Shown piece by piece: positions 1 through 7,050 of a stretch of DNA of 8,394 nucleotides. Source of the DNA: Actinomycetota bacterium (GTDB taxonomy: Bacteria; Actinomycetota; Actinomycetes; Actinomycetales; Microbacteriaceae); contig WLDW01000031.1 in assembly GCA_009704605.1 (NCBI GenBank), positions 1 through 8,394 of the forward strand. The letters are read 5' to 3'. Made by a program: the position numbers and the translations under genes. Below the pieces are notes generated by a model. That model did not search any database. It was not told where the DNA came from and saw only the letters and a list, made by a program, of their open reading frames with translations. Each line of letters begins with the position of its first letter. Position 1 is the stretch's first letter.

Positions 1-122
1 AGTGTGCTCAACGGATAGTAAATCATCGGCTTGTCGTATACCGGCATCAGCTGTTTAGAGTTTGCGATAGTCAGAGGGTAGAGCCTGGTTCCGGATCCGC
101 CGGCAAGAATTATGCCCTTCAT
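1..122 (-). CDS. rmlA: Glucose-1-phosphate thymidylyltransferase, N-terminal 40 codons (partial)
   Basis: Only the first 40 codons are present; the gene runs off the left edge. Reading the minus strand from the ATG at 122 gives a protein starting [18 protein letters not shown], the nucleotide-binding signature of sugar-1-phosphate nucleotidylyltransferases, followed at about residues 23-31 by KQLMPVYDK, typical of RmlA. In this family the enzyme joins dTTP and glucose-1-phosphate to give dTDP-glucose, the first step towards dTDP-L-rhamnose, in the cytoplasm. A purine-rich GAAGGGA lies just before the ATG and can serve as ribosome binding site. The gene is transcribed away from rmlB, which makes the next enzyme of the pathway, so the two share an upstream region. 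The family call is secure; the restriction to RmlA rather than another nucleotidylyltransferase rests on the short N-terminus plus the rmlB neighbour. Confidence 0.9.
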   Translation of the reverse strand, partial: MKGIILAGGSGTRLYPLTIANSKQLMPVYDKPMIYYPLST

Positions 123-1154
<1,032 letters not shown>

Positions 1155-1155
1155 T

Positions 1156-1173
1156 GAGCCCAAGTAAGGGTTC
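1156..1173. terminator. Possible short hairpin between convergent rmlB and wzt
   Basis: In the 20-nt gap between the two convergent stop codons, GAGCCC (1156-1161) and GGGTTC (1168-1173) can form a six-pair stem with one G-U pair around a 6-nt loop. The location is right for a terminator serving both strands, but the stem is short and there is no clear T-run on either side, so this is a weak call. Confidence 0.25.
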
Positions 1174-1174
1174 T

Positions 1175-1915
1175 CTAGCCGAAATAGTCTTGAACGATTT
1201 CTTTGGTGGGGCCAACTTTTTTCATTACTCCGTGTTCCATCCACACGACCTTGTTGCATGTTTGCTCGATCAATTCTCTATTGTGGCTTGCAATAACGAG
1301 TATTTCTGACTGGTTCACTAAATCTTGCAGTCTCTTACTTGCTCGATCGGCAAAGGCTCCATCTCCCACAGAAAGCCACTCGTCCATTATCAAAATGTCT
1401 GCAGACATTGAGGTGGAGACAGAGAATGCCAGTCTCAGAAGCATTCCAGAGCTGTATATACGAACTGGCAAATTCACGTAATCGCCAAGTTCGGAGAACT
1501 CAATGATTTCGTCAATCTTTTGATTGATTTGTTTCTTTGAAAGGCCCATGAGCTTTCCACGAAGAAGGATGTTTTCCCTTCCGGTGTTTTCTGGATTAAT
1601 TCCCAAAGAGATATCCACCAAGGAGGAAATTGTGCCCGATCTTTCAACCGTTCCGGAACTTGGCTCGAACACTCCAGTAAAGAGTCTTAATAGGGTGCTC
1701 TTTCCAGCACCGTTGTGACCGATTATTCCAACCCTGTCACCAGATTTAATCTCGAGATTCAGTTCTTTCAATGCTTCAATGCTTAGGTGGCCGCCTCGTT
1801 GAGCAGTTAGAGCTCCACCGGTTGCAGCACTCACAAGAGTATTAGTCAGTGATCTTGCAGATGAGTTGTAAATGGGAAGTACAACGGATGCGTTCTTTAG
1901 TCTTATGTGTGCCAT
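1175..1915 (-). CDS. Polysaccharide ABC exporter, ATP-binding subunit (Wzt/RfbE/TagH type)
   Basis: This 246-residue protein is the ATPase of an ABC-2 exporter for cell-surface polysaccharide or teichoic-acid-like polymer, acting on the inner face of the membrane with the permease encoded just upstream. Walker [10 protein letters not shown] is at residues 66-74, the signature YSSGM at about 154-158, Walker B ILIMDE at 174-179 with the D-loop SVGD following, and the switch histidine at 211 (ASHNREL). [14 protein letters not shown] after the Q-loop area is characteristic of the polysaccharide-export subfamily. The protein ends soon after the nucleotide-binding domain, so it has no C-terminal carbohydrate-binding domain of the kind found in some Wzt proteins. 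The ATG at 1915 is chosen because it starts two bases after the wzm stop, suggesting translational coupling, and gives the family-like start [16 protein letters not shown]; upstream in-frame starts would run deep into wzm. The mycobacterial galactan exporter ATPase Rv3781 is a plausible relative. The actual substrate is not shown by the sequence. Confidence 0.9.
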   Translation of the reverse strand: MAHIRLKNASVVLPIYNSSARSLTNTLVSAATGGALTAQRGGHLSIEALKELNLEIKSGDRVGIIGHNGAGKSTLLRLFTGVFEPSSGTVERSGTISSLVDISLGINPENTGRENILLRGKLMGLSKKQINQKIDEIIEFSELGDYVNLPVRIYSSGMLLRLAFSVSTSMSADILIMDEWLSVGDGAFADRASKRLQDLVNQSEILVIASHNRELIEQTCNKVVWMEHGVMKKVGPTKEIVQDYFG

Positions 1916-1917
1916 GT

Positions 1918-2676
1918 CTATACCCAATACGCAATTCTTTTTTCGTACTTCTTGAATAACAGAAGTCCGATTGTCCATAGAACTATTCCCAACGCCACAA
2001 CCCATATCCAATTTTCTAGTGATGGGTATTGACTGATCAGTGGCAGTCTCATCACCTGCAAAATGTGATACAGCGGATTTAGGCTCACAATGGTCTCAAC
2101 TAGCTCGTTGTCCCCAAGGCTCTCTTTGATCCAAATAACTGGAGTTATGTAGAAAGCAACAGTCAAAGCAGCGCTAATAATTTGAGGAAGGTCTCTAAAC
2201 CTTGTTGCCACAATGCCAAAAATCATCGCCATTCCGGATAAAGCGAACACAGCCAGCAAAACTCCAAGCGGCCACAAAAGTAATGCCCAAGTTATTCCTC
2301 CCCCGAAGAGGAGGATCACAACTGGCATAATCACGATGTTGTGGGCAGAAACAATAATGTTCCGCCAAACTACGCGAACCACATAAACAATCTTTGGTAG
2401 CGGCAGCTGCTTGATCATTGCCTCTGCGACGATAAAAGCCTGGTTGCCTTCATTTAGAATTCCGGCAATCAATCCCCAAGTAATAAGTCCAGAAGCTAGG
2501 TAAGGAAGAAACACTTCTAGTGGCGTATTGAAAATCGTTCCGAAGACTATTCCAATAGCAGAAATGGTTACTGCCATACCGATAGTTATCCAAAGTTGAC
2601 CAAAAACACTTCTGCGGTATGACTGTCGAATGTCTTGCCAGCCAAGCATCAAGCCAATTCCAAGCGTTTTTCTCAC
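1918..2676 (-). CDS. Polysaccharide ABC exporter, permease subunit (Wzm/TagG type)
   Basis: This 252-residue integral membrane protein belongs to the ABC-2 permease family and should form the transmembrane channel for the ATPase encoded next to it. About six hydrophobic segments are visible. Family motifs are the amphipathic [15 protein letters not shown] at residues 15-29, RFRDLPQII in the middle loop, and [14 protein letters not shown] before the last membrane segments. The start is a GTG at 2676 with AAGAGGAG at 2688-2695, a good ribosome binding site though at a rather long distance of 11 nt; an ATG nine codons inside is an alternative. It lies 61 nt downstream of rplI on the same strand with no clear terminator, so read-through from the ribosomal operon is possible. 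With the rml genes beside it, export of a rhamnose-containing wall polysaccharide is a reasonable inference, not a demonstration. Confidence 0.9.
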   Translation of the reverse strand: MRKTLGIGLMLGWQDIRQSYRRSVFGQLWITIGMAVTISAIGIVFGTIFNTPLEVFLPYLASGLITWGLIAGILNEGNQAFIVAEAMIKQLPLPKIVYVVRVVWRNIIVSAHNIVIMPVVILLFGGGITWALLLWPLGVLLAVFALSGMAMIFGIVATRFRDLPQIISAALTVAFYITPVIWIKESLGDNELVETIVSLNPLYHILQVMRLPLISQYPSLENWIWVVALGIVLWTIGLLLFKKYEKRIAYWV

Positions 2677-2737
2677 CTGTTTTGACTCTCCTCTTAGTTA
2701 GAGTGCAGGAACTTTATAGACCTAAAGCAATAGCAGT

Positions 2738-3190
2738 TTACTTCTTGGCTACAACTTTTAGCTTGATGGTTGCAACTAGGTCACCATGTAATCTCACGGT
2801 AGCTAGGTACTCACCAACAGAGCGAATCGGGTTTGGGATTTCAACTTTGCGCTTGTCGATCTGACCAAGGCCAGCTTCTGAAACAGCAGAGGCGATGTCG
2901 CCGGTCTTCACAGAACCAAACAGTCTTCCGCCAACTCCAGCTTTAACTGCAAGTTTCACGGAACCCTCTTCAAGTCTTGCCTTTAGAGTTTGTGCTTCTT
3001 CAAGTGTTGCTAGTTGACGTGCGTCACGAGCTGCACGGATAGAGCTAACTTGCTTTTCTCCACCCTTGCTCCAGGTAACGGCAAATCCTCTAGGCAGTAG
3101 GTAATTGCGTGCGTAACCGTTTTTTACTTCAACAACATCTCCAGCGGAGCCAAGGCCAGAAACCTCATTGGTAAGAATGATCTTTGACAT
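2738..3190 (-). CDS. rplI: 50S ribosomal protein bL9
   Basis: The 150-residue protein matches bL9, which binds 23S rRNA near the base of the L1 stalk and reaches out from the ribosome. The N-terminal domain carries the family signature [20 protein letters not shown] (residues 12-31) followed by LPRG. A central charged helix (about 45-78) links it to the C-terminal domain, which shows [14 protein letters not shown] and the usual alternating strand pattern to the lysine-rich end. The length is normal for the family. TAAGGAG sits 7 nt before the ATG, and the gene starts 11 nt after the rpsR stop, so it is the last ribosomal gene of the rpsF-ssb-rpsR-rplI operon. Confidence 0.97.
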   Translation of the reverse strand: MSKIILTNEVSGLGSAGDVVEVKNGYARNYLLPRGFAVTWSKGGEKQVSSIRAARDARQLATLEEAQTLKARLEEGSVKLAVKAGVGGRLFGSVKTGDIASAVSEAGLGQIDKRKVEIPNPIRSVGEYLATVRLHGDLVATIKLKVVAKK

Positions 3191-3201
3191 GGGGTTTCTC
3201 C

Positions 3202-3459
3202 TTAGCGGCCAGCGCCAGCGTATGGCAACAAAGCCATCTCACGTGCGTTCTTGATAGCGGTTGCGATTAGGCGCTGCTCTTGAACAGAGACGCCGGTGAT
3301 TCTGCGAGCGCGGATCTTTCCGCGGTCAGAGATGAACTTTCTCAAGGTTGCAACATCTTTGTAATCGATGATGCCAACTTTCATGAACTTAACTGGAGCT
3401 AGCTTGTCTAGCTTCGAGTTTCTAGTTGGTTTACGACGTGGGTCGGTTTTTCCAGCCAT
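3202..3459 (-). CDS. rpsR: 30S ribosomal protein bS18, cysteine-free form
   Basis: This 85-residue protein is bS18, which pairs with bS6 on the platform of the small subunit. [25 protein letters not shown] and the C-terminal [10 protein letters not shown] are strongly conserved family blocks. The N-terminus is basic ([14 protein letters not shown]) and contains no cysteine at all, so this is the zinc-independent form rather than the CxxC-bearing one that many actinobacteria also encode. AGGAG lies about 7 nt before the ATG. It follows ssb by 23 nt and precedes rplI by 11 nt. In several bacteria the S6:S18 complex represses its own operon by binding the mRNA leader, which is relevant to the structure described upstream of rpsF. 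Confidence 0.97.
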   Translation of the reverse strand: MAGKTDPRRKPTRNSKLDKLAPVKFMKVGIIDYKDVATLRKFISDRGKIRARRITGVSVQEQRLIATAIKNAREMALLPYAGAGR

Positions 3460-3482
3460 TTATTTCTCCTAGTTTCTAGTCT

Positions 3483-3989
3483 TTAAAAAGGTGTGTCGTC
3501 AGATGCTGGTGCACCTGGGTTAGCCCAGCCGTCATCGGCCTTGGCAGCTGCCGGAGCAGCTGGAGTGTTTGCCCATGGATCTGATTGAACTTGTGCGGCT
3601 CCACCAGCTGGTCCACCCTCGCGAGCGCGACGGGTAACAGCTGCTGTTGCATATCTAAGCGATGGACCGATTTCTTCGATGTCCACCTCTAGTGATGCAC
3701 GAGATTCTCCCTGAGCACTCTGGTAAGCAGAAGGTGCCTTTAGGCGACCAGAAACTACAACACGAGAACCTTTGGTTAGGCTCTGCGCTACATTTTCTGC
3801 AAGCTCACGCCATGCGGTGCAACGAACCCAAACAGTTTCGCCGTCTTCCCAAGCGTTGGTAGTGCGGTTCATAACTCTTGGAGTTGAACCAACACGCACG
3901 CTGCAAACAGCGATGCCGCCTTGGGTGTAACGAAGTTCTGGGTCGTCAGCTAAGTTGCCAACTACTGTGATGTTTACTTCTCCAGCCAT
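3483..3989 (-). CDS. ssb: Single-stranded DNA-binding protein
   Basis: This 168-residue protein is the replication and repair SSB, which coats single-stranded DNA as a tetramer. The OB fold covers about residues 1-110: it opens MAGEVNITVVGNLADDPELRY, and includes VWVRCTAWRELAENVAQSL and KGSRVVVSGRLK. The remaining tail is rich in Gly, Ala and Pro with three spaced Trp-containing segments, and ends in the acidic tip DDTPF, a shortened variant of the usual DDDIPF that recruits partner proteins. The ATG is separated from the rpsF stop by only two bases and has only a weak GGTGG upstream, so translation is probably coupled to rpsF. Its place between rpsF and rpsR is the common bacterial arrangement and ties SSB output to ribosomal protein expression. 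Confidence 0.97.
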   Translation of the reverse strand: MAGEVNITVVGNLADDPELRYTQGGIAVCSVRVGSTPRVMNRTTNAWEDGETVWVRCTAWRELAENVAQSLTKGSRVVVSGRLKAPSAYQSAQGESRASLEVDIEEIGPSLRYATAAVTRRAREGGPAGGAAQVQSDPWANTPAAPAAAKADDGWANPGAPASDDTPF

Positions 3990-3991
3990 GA

Positions 3992-4465
3992 TTACTCAAC
4001 CACCGCTGCTACTTCAGCCGCAGCTTCTTGCTTCTTGTATGAAGGCTTGCTGTCTGAACGAAAATCTGAACGGCCCTCTGAACGAGAGTCAGATCTTGAA
4101 TCTGAGTCACCCTTCTTGGCGTATGGCTTGCGAGCCGGGCGCTCTGGAGAGTACTCAATAGGAGTGATTGTGAACTGAACGTCTTCTGCACGCAAAACCT
4201 TGGTGCGCATAACAGCTTCAGAAATGTTTAGCTGACGGTCGAGCTCAATAACAGCTTCGGAAGGTGCGGTCATGTTGATGACGGCGTAGATACCTTCGGT
4301 CTGCTTCTTGATTTCGTAAGCCAGGCGGCGTCTTCCCCAAATGGAGAGAGTGTCGATTGTTCCCTTGGCGTCAGTGATGACCTTGAGGAACTTCTGGATT
4401 GATGGTTCAACGGTCTTTTCCTCAACTGTTGGGTCGAGAATTACCATTACTTCATACTGATGCAT
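3992..4465 (-). CDS. rpsF: 30S ribosomal protein bS6 with a long repetitive charged tail
   Basis: The first 105 residues are a complete bS6: YEVMVILDP at the start, [20 protein letters not shown] at 43-62, then [18 protein letters not shown]. bS6 binds bS18 and 16S rRNA on the small-subunit platform. Most bS6 proteins stop around 95-110 residues; this one has about 52 more. The tail is hydrophilic and presumably unstructured: a basic stretch, five S-D-x-R/K type tetrapeptides at residues 121-140, then an Ala/Glu/Val end. Tails on bS6 are known in other bacteria (E. coli bS6 receives added glutamates), but this repeat looks lineage-specific. The ATG at 4465 is preceded by AAGGAGGTG, close to a perfect anti-16S match. 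It is the first gene of the operon, 123 nt downstream of pcnA on the same strand. Confidence 0.97.
   Translation of the reverse strand: MHQYEVMVILDPTVEEKTVEPSIQKFLKVITDAKGTIDTLSIWGRRRLAYEIKKQTEGIYAVINMTAPSEAVIELDRQLNISEAVMRTKVLRAEDVQFTITPIEYSPERPARKPYAKKGDSDSRSDSRSEGRSDFRSDSKPSYKKQEAAAEVAAVVE
4046..4105 (-). repeat. Five 12-bp tandem units inside rpsF, coding S-D-x-R tetrapeptides
   Basis: On the plus strand TCTGAACG occurs at 4053, 4065 and 4077, exactly 12 bases apart, and two more diverged units complete a 60-bp array. Read as protein on the minus strand this gives [20 protein letters not shown] at bS6 residues 121-140. The unit length keeps the frame, so gain or loss of copies would change tail length without breaking the gene. 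Confidence 0.85.
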
Positions 4466-4475
4466 AGCTAACCCA

Positions 4476-4519
4476 CCTCCTTTGGACTAGAGCGGCCATG
4501 GACGTTCCATGACAGGAGG
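4476..4519 (-). promoter_or_regulatory. Putative S6:S18-type leader that can mask the rpsF ribosome binding site
   Basis: In the mRNA (minus strand) CCTCCT (4519-4514) is fully complementary to AGGAGG (4481-4476), the Shine-Dalgarno of rpsF. Between them lies a perfect inverted repeat, CATGGA-ACG-TCCATG (4511-4497), extendable by a G-U and a G-C pair, directly followed on its 3' side by CCG (4495-4493). Published S6:S18 leader motifs, as I recall, have two helices with a conserved CCG in a 3' internal loop; the order of parts here fits that plan, although the 3' loop of about 14 nt is longer than I would expect. If formed, the outer helix would hide the ribosome binding site, giving feedback by the S6:S18 pair made from the same operon. 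The pairing is seen; the regulation is inferred. Confidence 0.5.
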
Positions 4520-4549
4520 GTATGTGGCATCTGTTTTCTTGATTTCTTT

Positions 4550-4578
4550 TCTTTATCTCAGAGCCGAAATCTAGGCAA
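4550..4578 (-). promoter_or_regulatory. Possible promoter of the rpsF-ssb-rpsR-rplI operon
   Basis: On the minus strand TTGCCT (4578-4573) is followed after 17 bases by TAAAGA (4555-4550). The -35 is a fair sigma-70-type match and the spacing is ideal, but the -10 is weak. It lies between the pcnA stop and rpsF, with transcription predicted to begin upstream of the leader hairpin, which is where a promoter is expected. Confidence 0.3.
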
Positions 4579-4588
4579 CTTCACGAGT

Positions 4589-6004
4589 CTAGCCCTTGGA
4601 GTGCCACTCCAGCAAGGCCTTCTTTGCAGCCTCCGGGCCAAGTGGGCCATTTTCGATCCGAAGCTCCAAAAGGTACTTATAGGCCTTGCCGACCTTAGGA
4701 CCTGGCTTCAGATTCAGGATTTCCATTATTTCCTCGCCGGTTAGATCAGGCCTCATGGCATTGAGCTCTTCTTGCTCCATGACAATTGCAATTCTTTTCT
4801 CAAGATCGTCGTAGGCGTGAGAAAGCTGGTCAGCTTTGCGCTTATTTCTTGTAGTTACATCAGATCGGGTAAGAATGTGTAGCCGAACTAACTGCTCTCC
4901 AGCATCGCGAACATACCTTCTTATTGCCGCGTCGGTCCAGGATTGATCACTGTATCCAAAAAAGCGTAAGTGAAGCTCAACCAGTTTCGATACCGCCTTG
5001 GTGGTGTCATTATCGAAGCGAAGCGCCTTCATTCTCTTGGAGGCAAGCTTTGCCCCCACCACATCGTGGTGGTAGAAACTAACTGCCCCGCCTGGTTCTA
5101 GCTTTCTTGTTGCTGGTTTTCCAATGTCGTGTAGCAGGGCTGCAAACCGCAACACGAAATCTGGCTCTAGGTTGTAATCCTTTTCGTAGTCGATAGCTTG
5201 CTCGACAACAGTGAGAGTGTGTTCGTAGACATCTTTATGGTGGTGATGTTCGTCGGTTTCGAGCTTTAGGGCAGGAAGCTCTGGCAAGACAATTTCTGCG
5301 AGTCCTGAATCAACTAGTGCCTCAAGACCTTTGCGGGGATTTGCTCCAAGCATAAGTTTTTGTAATTCAACTTGAATTCTTTCCGCCGAAACAATTTCTA
5401 GTCGTTGGCGCATTGACTGCATTGCCTCAAATGTTGCTGGTTCAATTTCAAACCCAAGCTGAGATGCAAACCTGGCTCCTCGAAGCATTCGTAAAGGATC
5501 ATCACCAAACGAGTCTTCTGGCTTACCTGGCGTTTTGAGCACCTTGTCGCCCAGATCGCGCAGGCCTCCAAAAGGATCTACAAACTCCCTAGCGGGAAGA
5601 GTTAGAGCCATGGAGTTTACGGTGAAGTCACGGCGTTGTAAGTCGTGCTTCAAATCGGTTCCGAACTTTACTTCTGGTTTTCTAGAGTCCACATCGTATT
5701 TATCGGTTCGATAAGTTGTAATTTCAATTTGATTGTCACCAATTCGGCAACCGATGGTCCCAAATTCTTTTCCAATTTCCCAGTGGGTATCGACTTTGCC
5801 CCTGATTACTTCAAGGATCTGTTCTGGGGTGGCGTTTGTGGTTAGGTCAACATCGGGTGCTACTCGGCCAAGAATTGCATCTCTAACCGGGCCGCCGACA
5901 AGGGCTAGCTCATACCCTGCGGTTTCAAACATCGCTCCGAGCGAATCAAGAAGCGGTGTTTTTGTAACACGCTCAAGGTTTTTCATGGCGTCGGATGAAT
6001 GCAT
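4589..6004 (-). CDS. pcnA: CCA tRNA nucleotidyltransferase (HD-domain type)
   Basis: This 471-residue enzyme adds or repairs the 3' CCA end of tRNAs using CTP and ATP without a nucleic acid template, in the cytoplasm. It is a class II nucleotidyltransferase: LVGGPVRD at residues 35-42, the metal-binding DVD at 51-53, the RRDFTVNSMA motif at 124-133, and DDPLRMLRGARFASQLGF at 168-185. The C-terminal half carries an HD phosphohydrolase domain, with HHHHKDVYEHT at 253-263 and LLHDIGKP at 290-297. Actinobacterial members are usually named PcnA although they act as CCA enzymes rather than poly(A) polymerases. The first ATG (6004) has an AAGG about 8 nt upstream and is preferred; an ATG six codons inside has none. 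The length is normal. It is divergent from the NUDIX gene, an arrangement also found in Mycobacterium, and it lies 123 nt upstream of rpsF. Confidence 0.95.
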   Translation of the reverse strand: MHSSDAMKNLERVTKTPLLDSLGAMFETAGYELALVGGPVRDAILGRVAPDVDLTTNATPEQILEVIRGKVDTHWEIGKEFGTIGCRIGDNQIEITTYRTDKYDVDSRKPEVKFGTDLKHDLQRRDFTVNSMALTLPAREFVDPFGGLRDLGDKVLKTPGKPEDSFGDDPLRMLRGARFASQLGFEIEPATFEAMQSMRQRLEIVSAERIQVELQKLMLGANPRKGLEALVDSGLAEIVLPELPALKLETDEHHHHKDVYEHTLTVVEQAIDYEKDYNLEPDFVLRFAALLHDIGKPATRKLEPGGAVSFYHHDVVGAKLASKRMKALRFDNDTTKAVSKLVELHLRFFGYSDQSWTDAAIRRYVRDAGEQLVRLHILTRSDVTTRNKRKADQLSHAYDDLEKRIAIVMEQEELNAMRPDLTGEEIMEILNLKPGPKVGKAYKYLLELRIENGPLGPEAAKKALLEWHSKG

Positions 6005-6014
6005 ATGTTCAACC

Positions 6015-6044
6015 TTGCCACAACGCTTAGGTGGTTTCTATCAG
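6015..6044 (+). promoter_or_regulatory. Possible promoter of the NUDIX-DUF6049-murJ operon
   Basis: TTGCCA (6015-6020) and TATCAG (6039-6044) are separated by 18 bases. The first matches five of six consensus -35 bases and the second four of six -10 bases. Transcription would start around 6050, leaving a leader of roughly 35 nt before the NUDIX ATG at 6086. It lies in the divergent gap with pcnA, the expected place for the promoter of this operon. Confidence 0.35.
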
Positions 6045-6085
6045 GCAAAATGGGCGCATTTGGTCTTGAGGTTAGGCTTAACAAT

Positions 6086-6541
6086 ATGACCCGTGAAAAA
6101 CCAGCTCCTGTTGTTGAAGTCTCGGCTGGTGGTTTTGTGGTTTCTAAAACTGATTCGACTCTGGTGGCGCTTATGGCGAGGTTTAATCGGGGCGGGAAAC
6201 TCGAATGGTGTATTCCAAAGGGGCATTTGGAGCCAAACGAAACTAATGAGCAGGCAGCACTGCGAGAGGTTTTTGAGGAAACGGGACTGAGTGCAGAAAT
6301 CACAGATTACCTGGGGGATGTGAATTACACCTTTAATCAAAAAGGTAAGAACGTATCCAAAACTGTTCACGTCTACTTAATGAATCAAATATCCGGTGAG
6401 CTGACCATGGAGCACGATCCAAATCATGAGGCCAGTGAACTAGCCTGGGTAAAATTGAGCGAGCTTATCAATAGGCTCTCTCATGTAAATGAGAAAAGAA
6501 TTGCCAAAGTGGCTCTGGAACTTATCGAGGCTCGAAGTTGA
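6086..6541 (+). CDS. NUDIX hydrolase (MutT4-like by position)
   Basis: This 151-residue protein has a complete Nudix box at residues 46-68: Gly46, Glu52, Arg60-Glu61, Glu64-Glu65 and Gly67-Leu68 fit GX5EX7REUXEEXGU. The preceding WCIPKG and the early SAGGFVV strand are typical of MutT-like members. Family enzymes hydrolyse nucleoside diphosphates linked to another group, with the Glu cluster binding Mg; the substrate here cannot be told from sequence. By gene order it corresponds to mycobacterial Rv3908 (mutT4), between pcnA and the DUF6049/murJ pair. The ATG at 6086 is chosen because it gives a normal start just before the domain and has AGG-containing sequence upstream; an in-frame ATG at 5999 would overlap pcnA and add 29 residues unlike the family. 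The stop overlaps the next start by 4 nt, suggesting coupling. Confidence 0.93.
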   Translation: MTREKPAPVVEVSAGGFVVSKTDSTLVALMARFNRGGKLEWCIPKGHLEPNETNEQAALREVFEETGLSAEITDYLGDVNYTFNQKGKNVSKTVHVYLMNQISGELTMEHDPNHEASELAWVKLSELINRLSHVNEKRIAKVALELIEARS

Positions 6542-7041
6542 AGAAGATAACAATTGTCCTAATTGTTGCCATCGCTGCCTCACTTGGGTTGGCGGCAATG
6601 CCTGCATTCCCAGCTGAGAGAACAGTCACCTTCCCTGATGGTGTTTCGATTCTCGGCGGATCTGATATCACGCTGGTTGCCAGAGAATCAAGTTTTCCAG
6701 TAGTTGTGAATAACAGCCAGGGTAATCCGGTGCGAGTAATTGTGCACCTAGTTTCTACCAGCCCGAAACTTATTGTTGAGGAGACGACCGATTGGCTAAT
6801 TATTGAACCGGGCTCAACTGTCAACGCCCAGTTTCCAGTTTCCGCAATCGGTAGCGGTGATGTTGTAATGGTGGCTTGGTTGACTTCAATTAGCGGAGTT
6901 GAAATCGGCCCAAAGGTGCCAATCAAACTCACCGTTAATCCCGATGTTGAAGCTTGGGCAATAGGGTTGTTTTTTGGATTAGTTGCAATGTTGACAGTCG
7001 TGGGTTTTATTCGAACATCGCGTAAAACAAGAACTAGCTAG
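6538..7041 (+). CDS. Short DUF6049-like secreted, membrane-anchored protein
   Basis: The 167-residue product starts at a TTG that overlaps the NUDIX stop (TTGA) and has GAGG 7 nt upstream. It has a signal-peptide-like N-terminus (two Lys, then hydrophobic residues 4-20, Ala-rich cleavage area 19-26), one beta-rich Ig-like domain at about 50-134, and a C-terminal membrane helix at about 139-158 followed by basic residues. It should therefore face the outside with a short cytoplasmic end. The part from VVVNNSQGNPVRVIVHL through IEPGST to the membrane helix closely resembles, from memory, the C-terminal module of DUF6049 proteins, which sit at this same place between NUDIX and murJ in actinobacteria (Rv3909 in M. 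tuberculosis) but are typically several times longer. The large N-terminal region is missing, yet the gene is intact and tightly packed, so this looks like a reduced form rather than a decaying gene. Its function is unknown; an accessory role to MurJ or wall synthesis is only suggested by position. Confidence 0.8.
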   Translation: MKKITIVLIVAIAASLGLAAMPAFPAERTVTFPDGVSILGGSDITLVARESSFPVVVNNSQGNPVRVIVHLVSTSPKLIVEETTDWLIIEPGSTVNAQFPVSAIGSGDVVMVAWLTSISGVEIGPKVPIKLTVNPDVEAWAIGLFFGLVAMLTVVGFIRTSRKTRTS

Positions 7042-7050
7042 GGAAAACTT

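Noticed and set aside
1916..2011. Upstream extension of the wzt frame to 2011
   Set aside because: It would overlap wzm by over 90 bases and the added residues do not resemble the ABC ATPase N-terminus; the ATG two bases after the wzm stop is the natural start.
2677..2737. Terminator or promoter between rplI and wzm
   Set aside because: Only a four-pair stem (CTCT/AGAG) around the wzm ribosome binding site and a TATAAA without a matching -35 are visible; neither is strong enough to annotate.
3955..4191. Short frames overlapping rpsF and ssb on other frames
   Set aside because: They are shadows of the well-supported ribosomal and SSB genes; the repeat tail of rpsF produces open frames by its periodic composition.
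5216..5252. Run of four histidines in PcnA as a possible tag or special metal site
   Set aside because: It coincides with the conserved HHxKDVYEH stretch at the start of the HD domain, where extra histidines are ordinary.
5999..6085. ATG at 5999 as the NUDIX start
   Set aside because: It overlaps the 5' end of divergent pcnA and adds 29 residues before the domain; the ATG at 6086 gives a normal family start.
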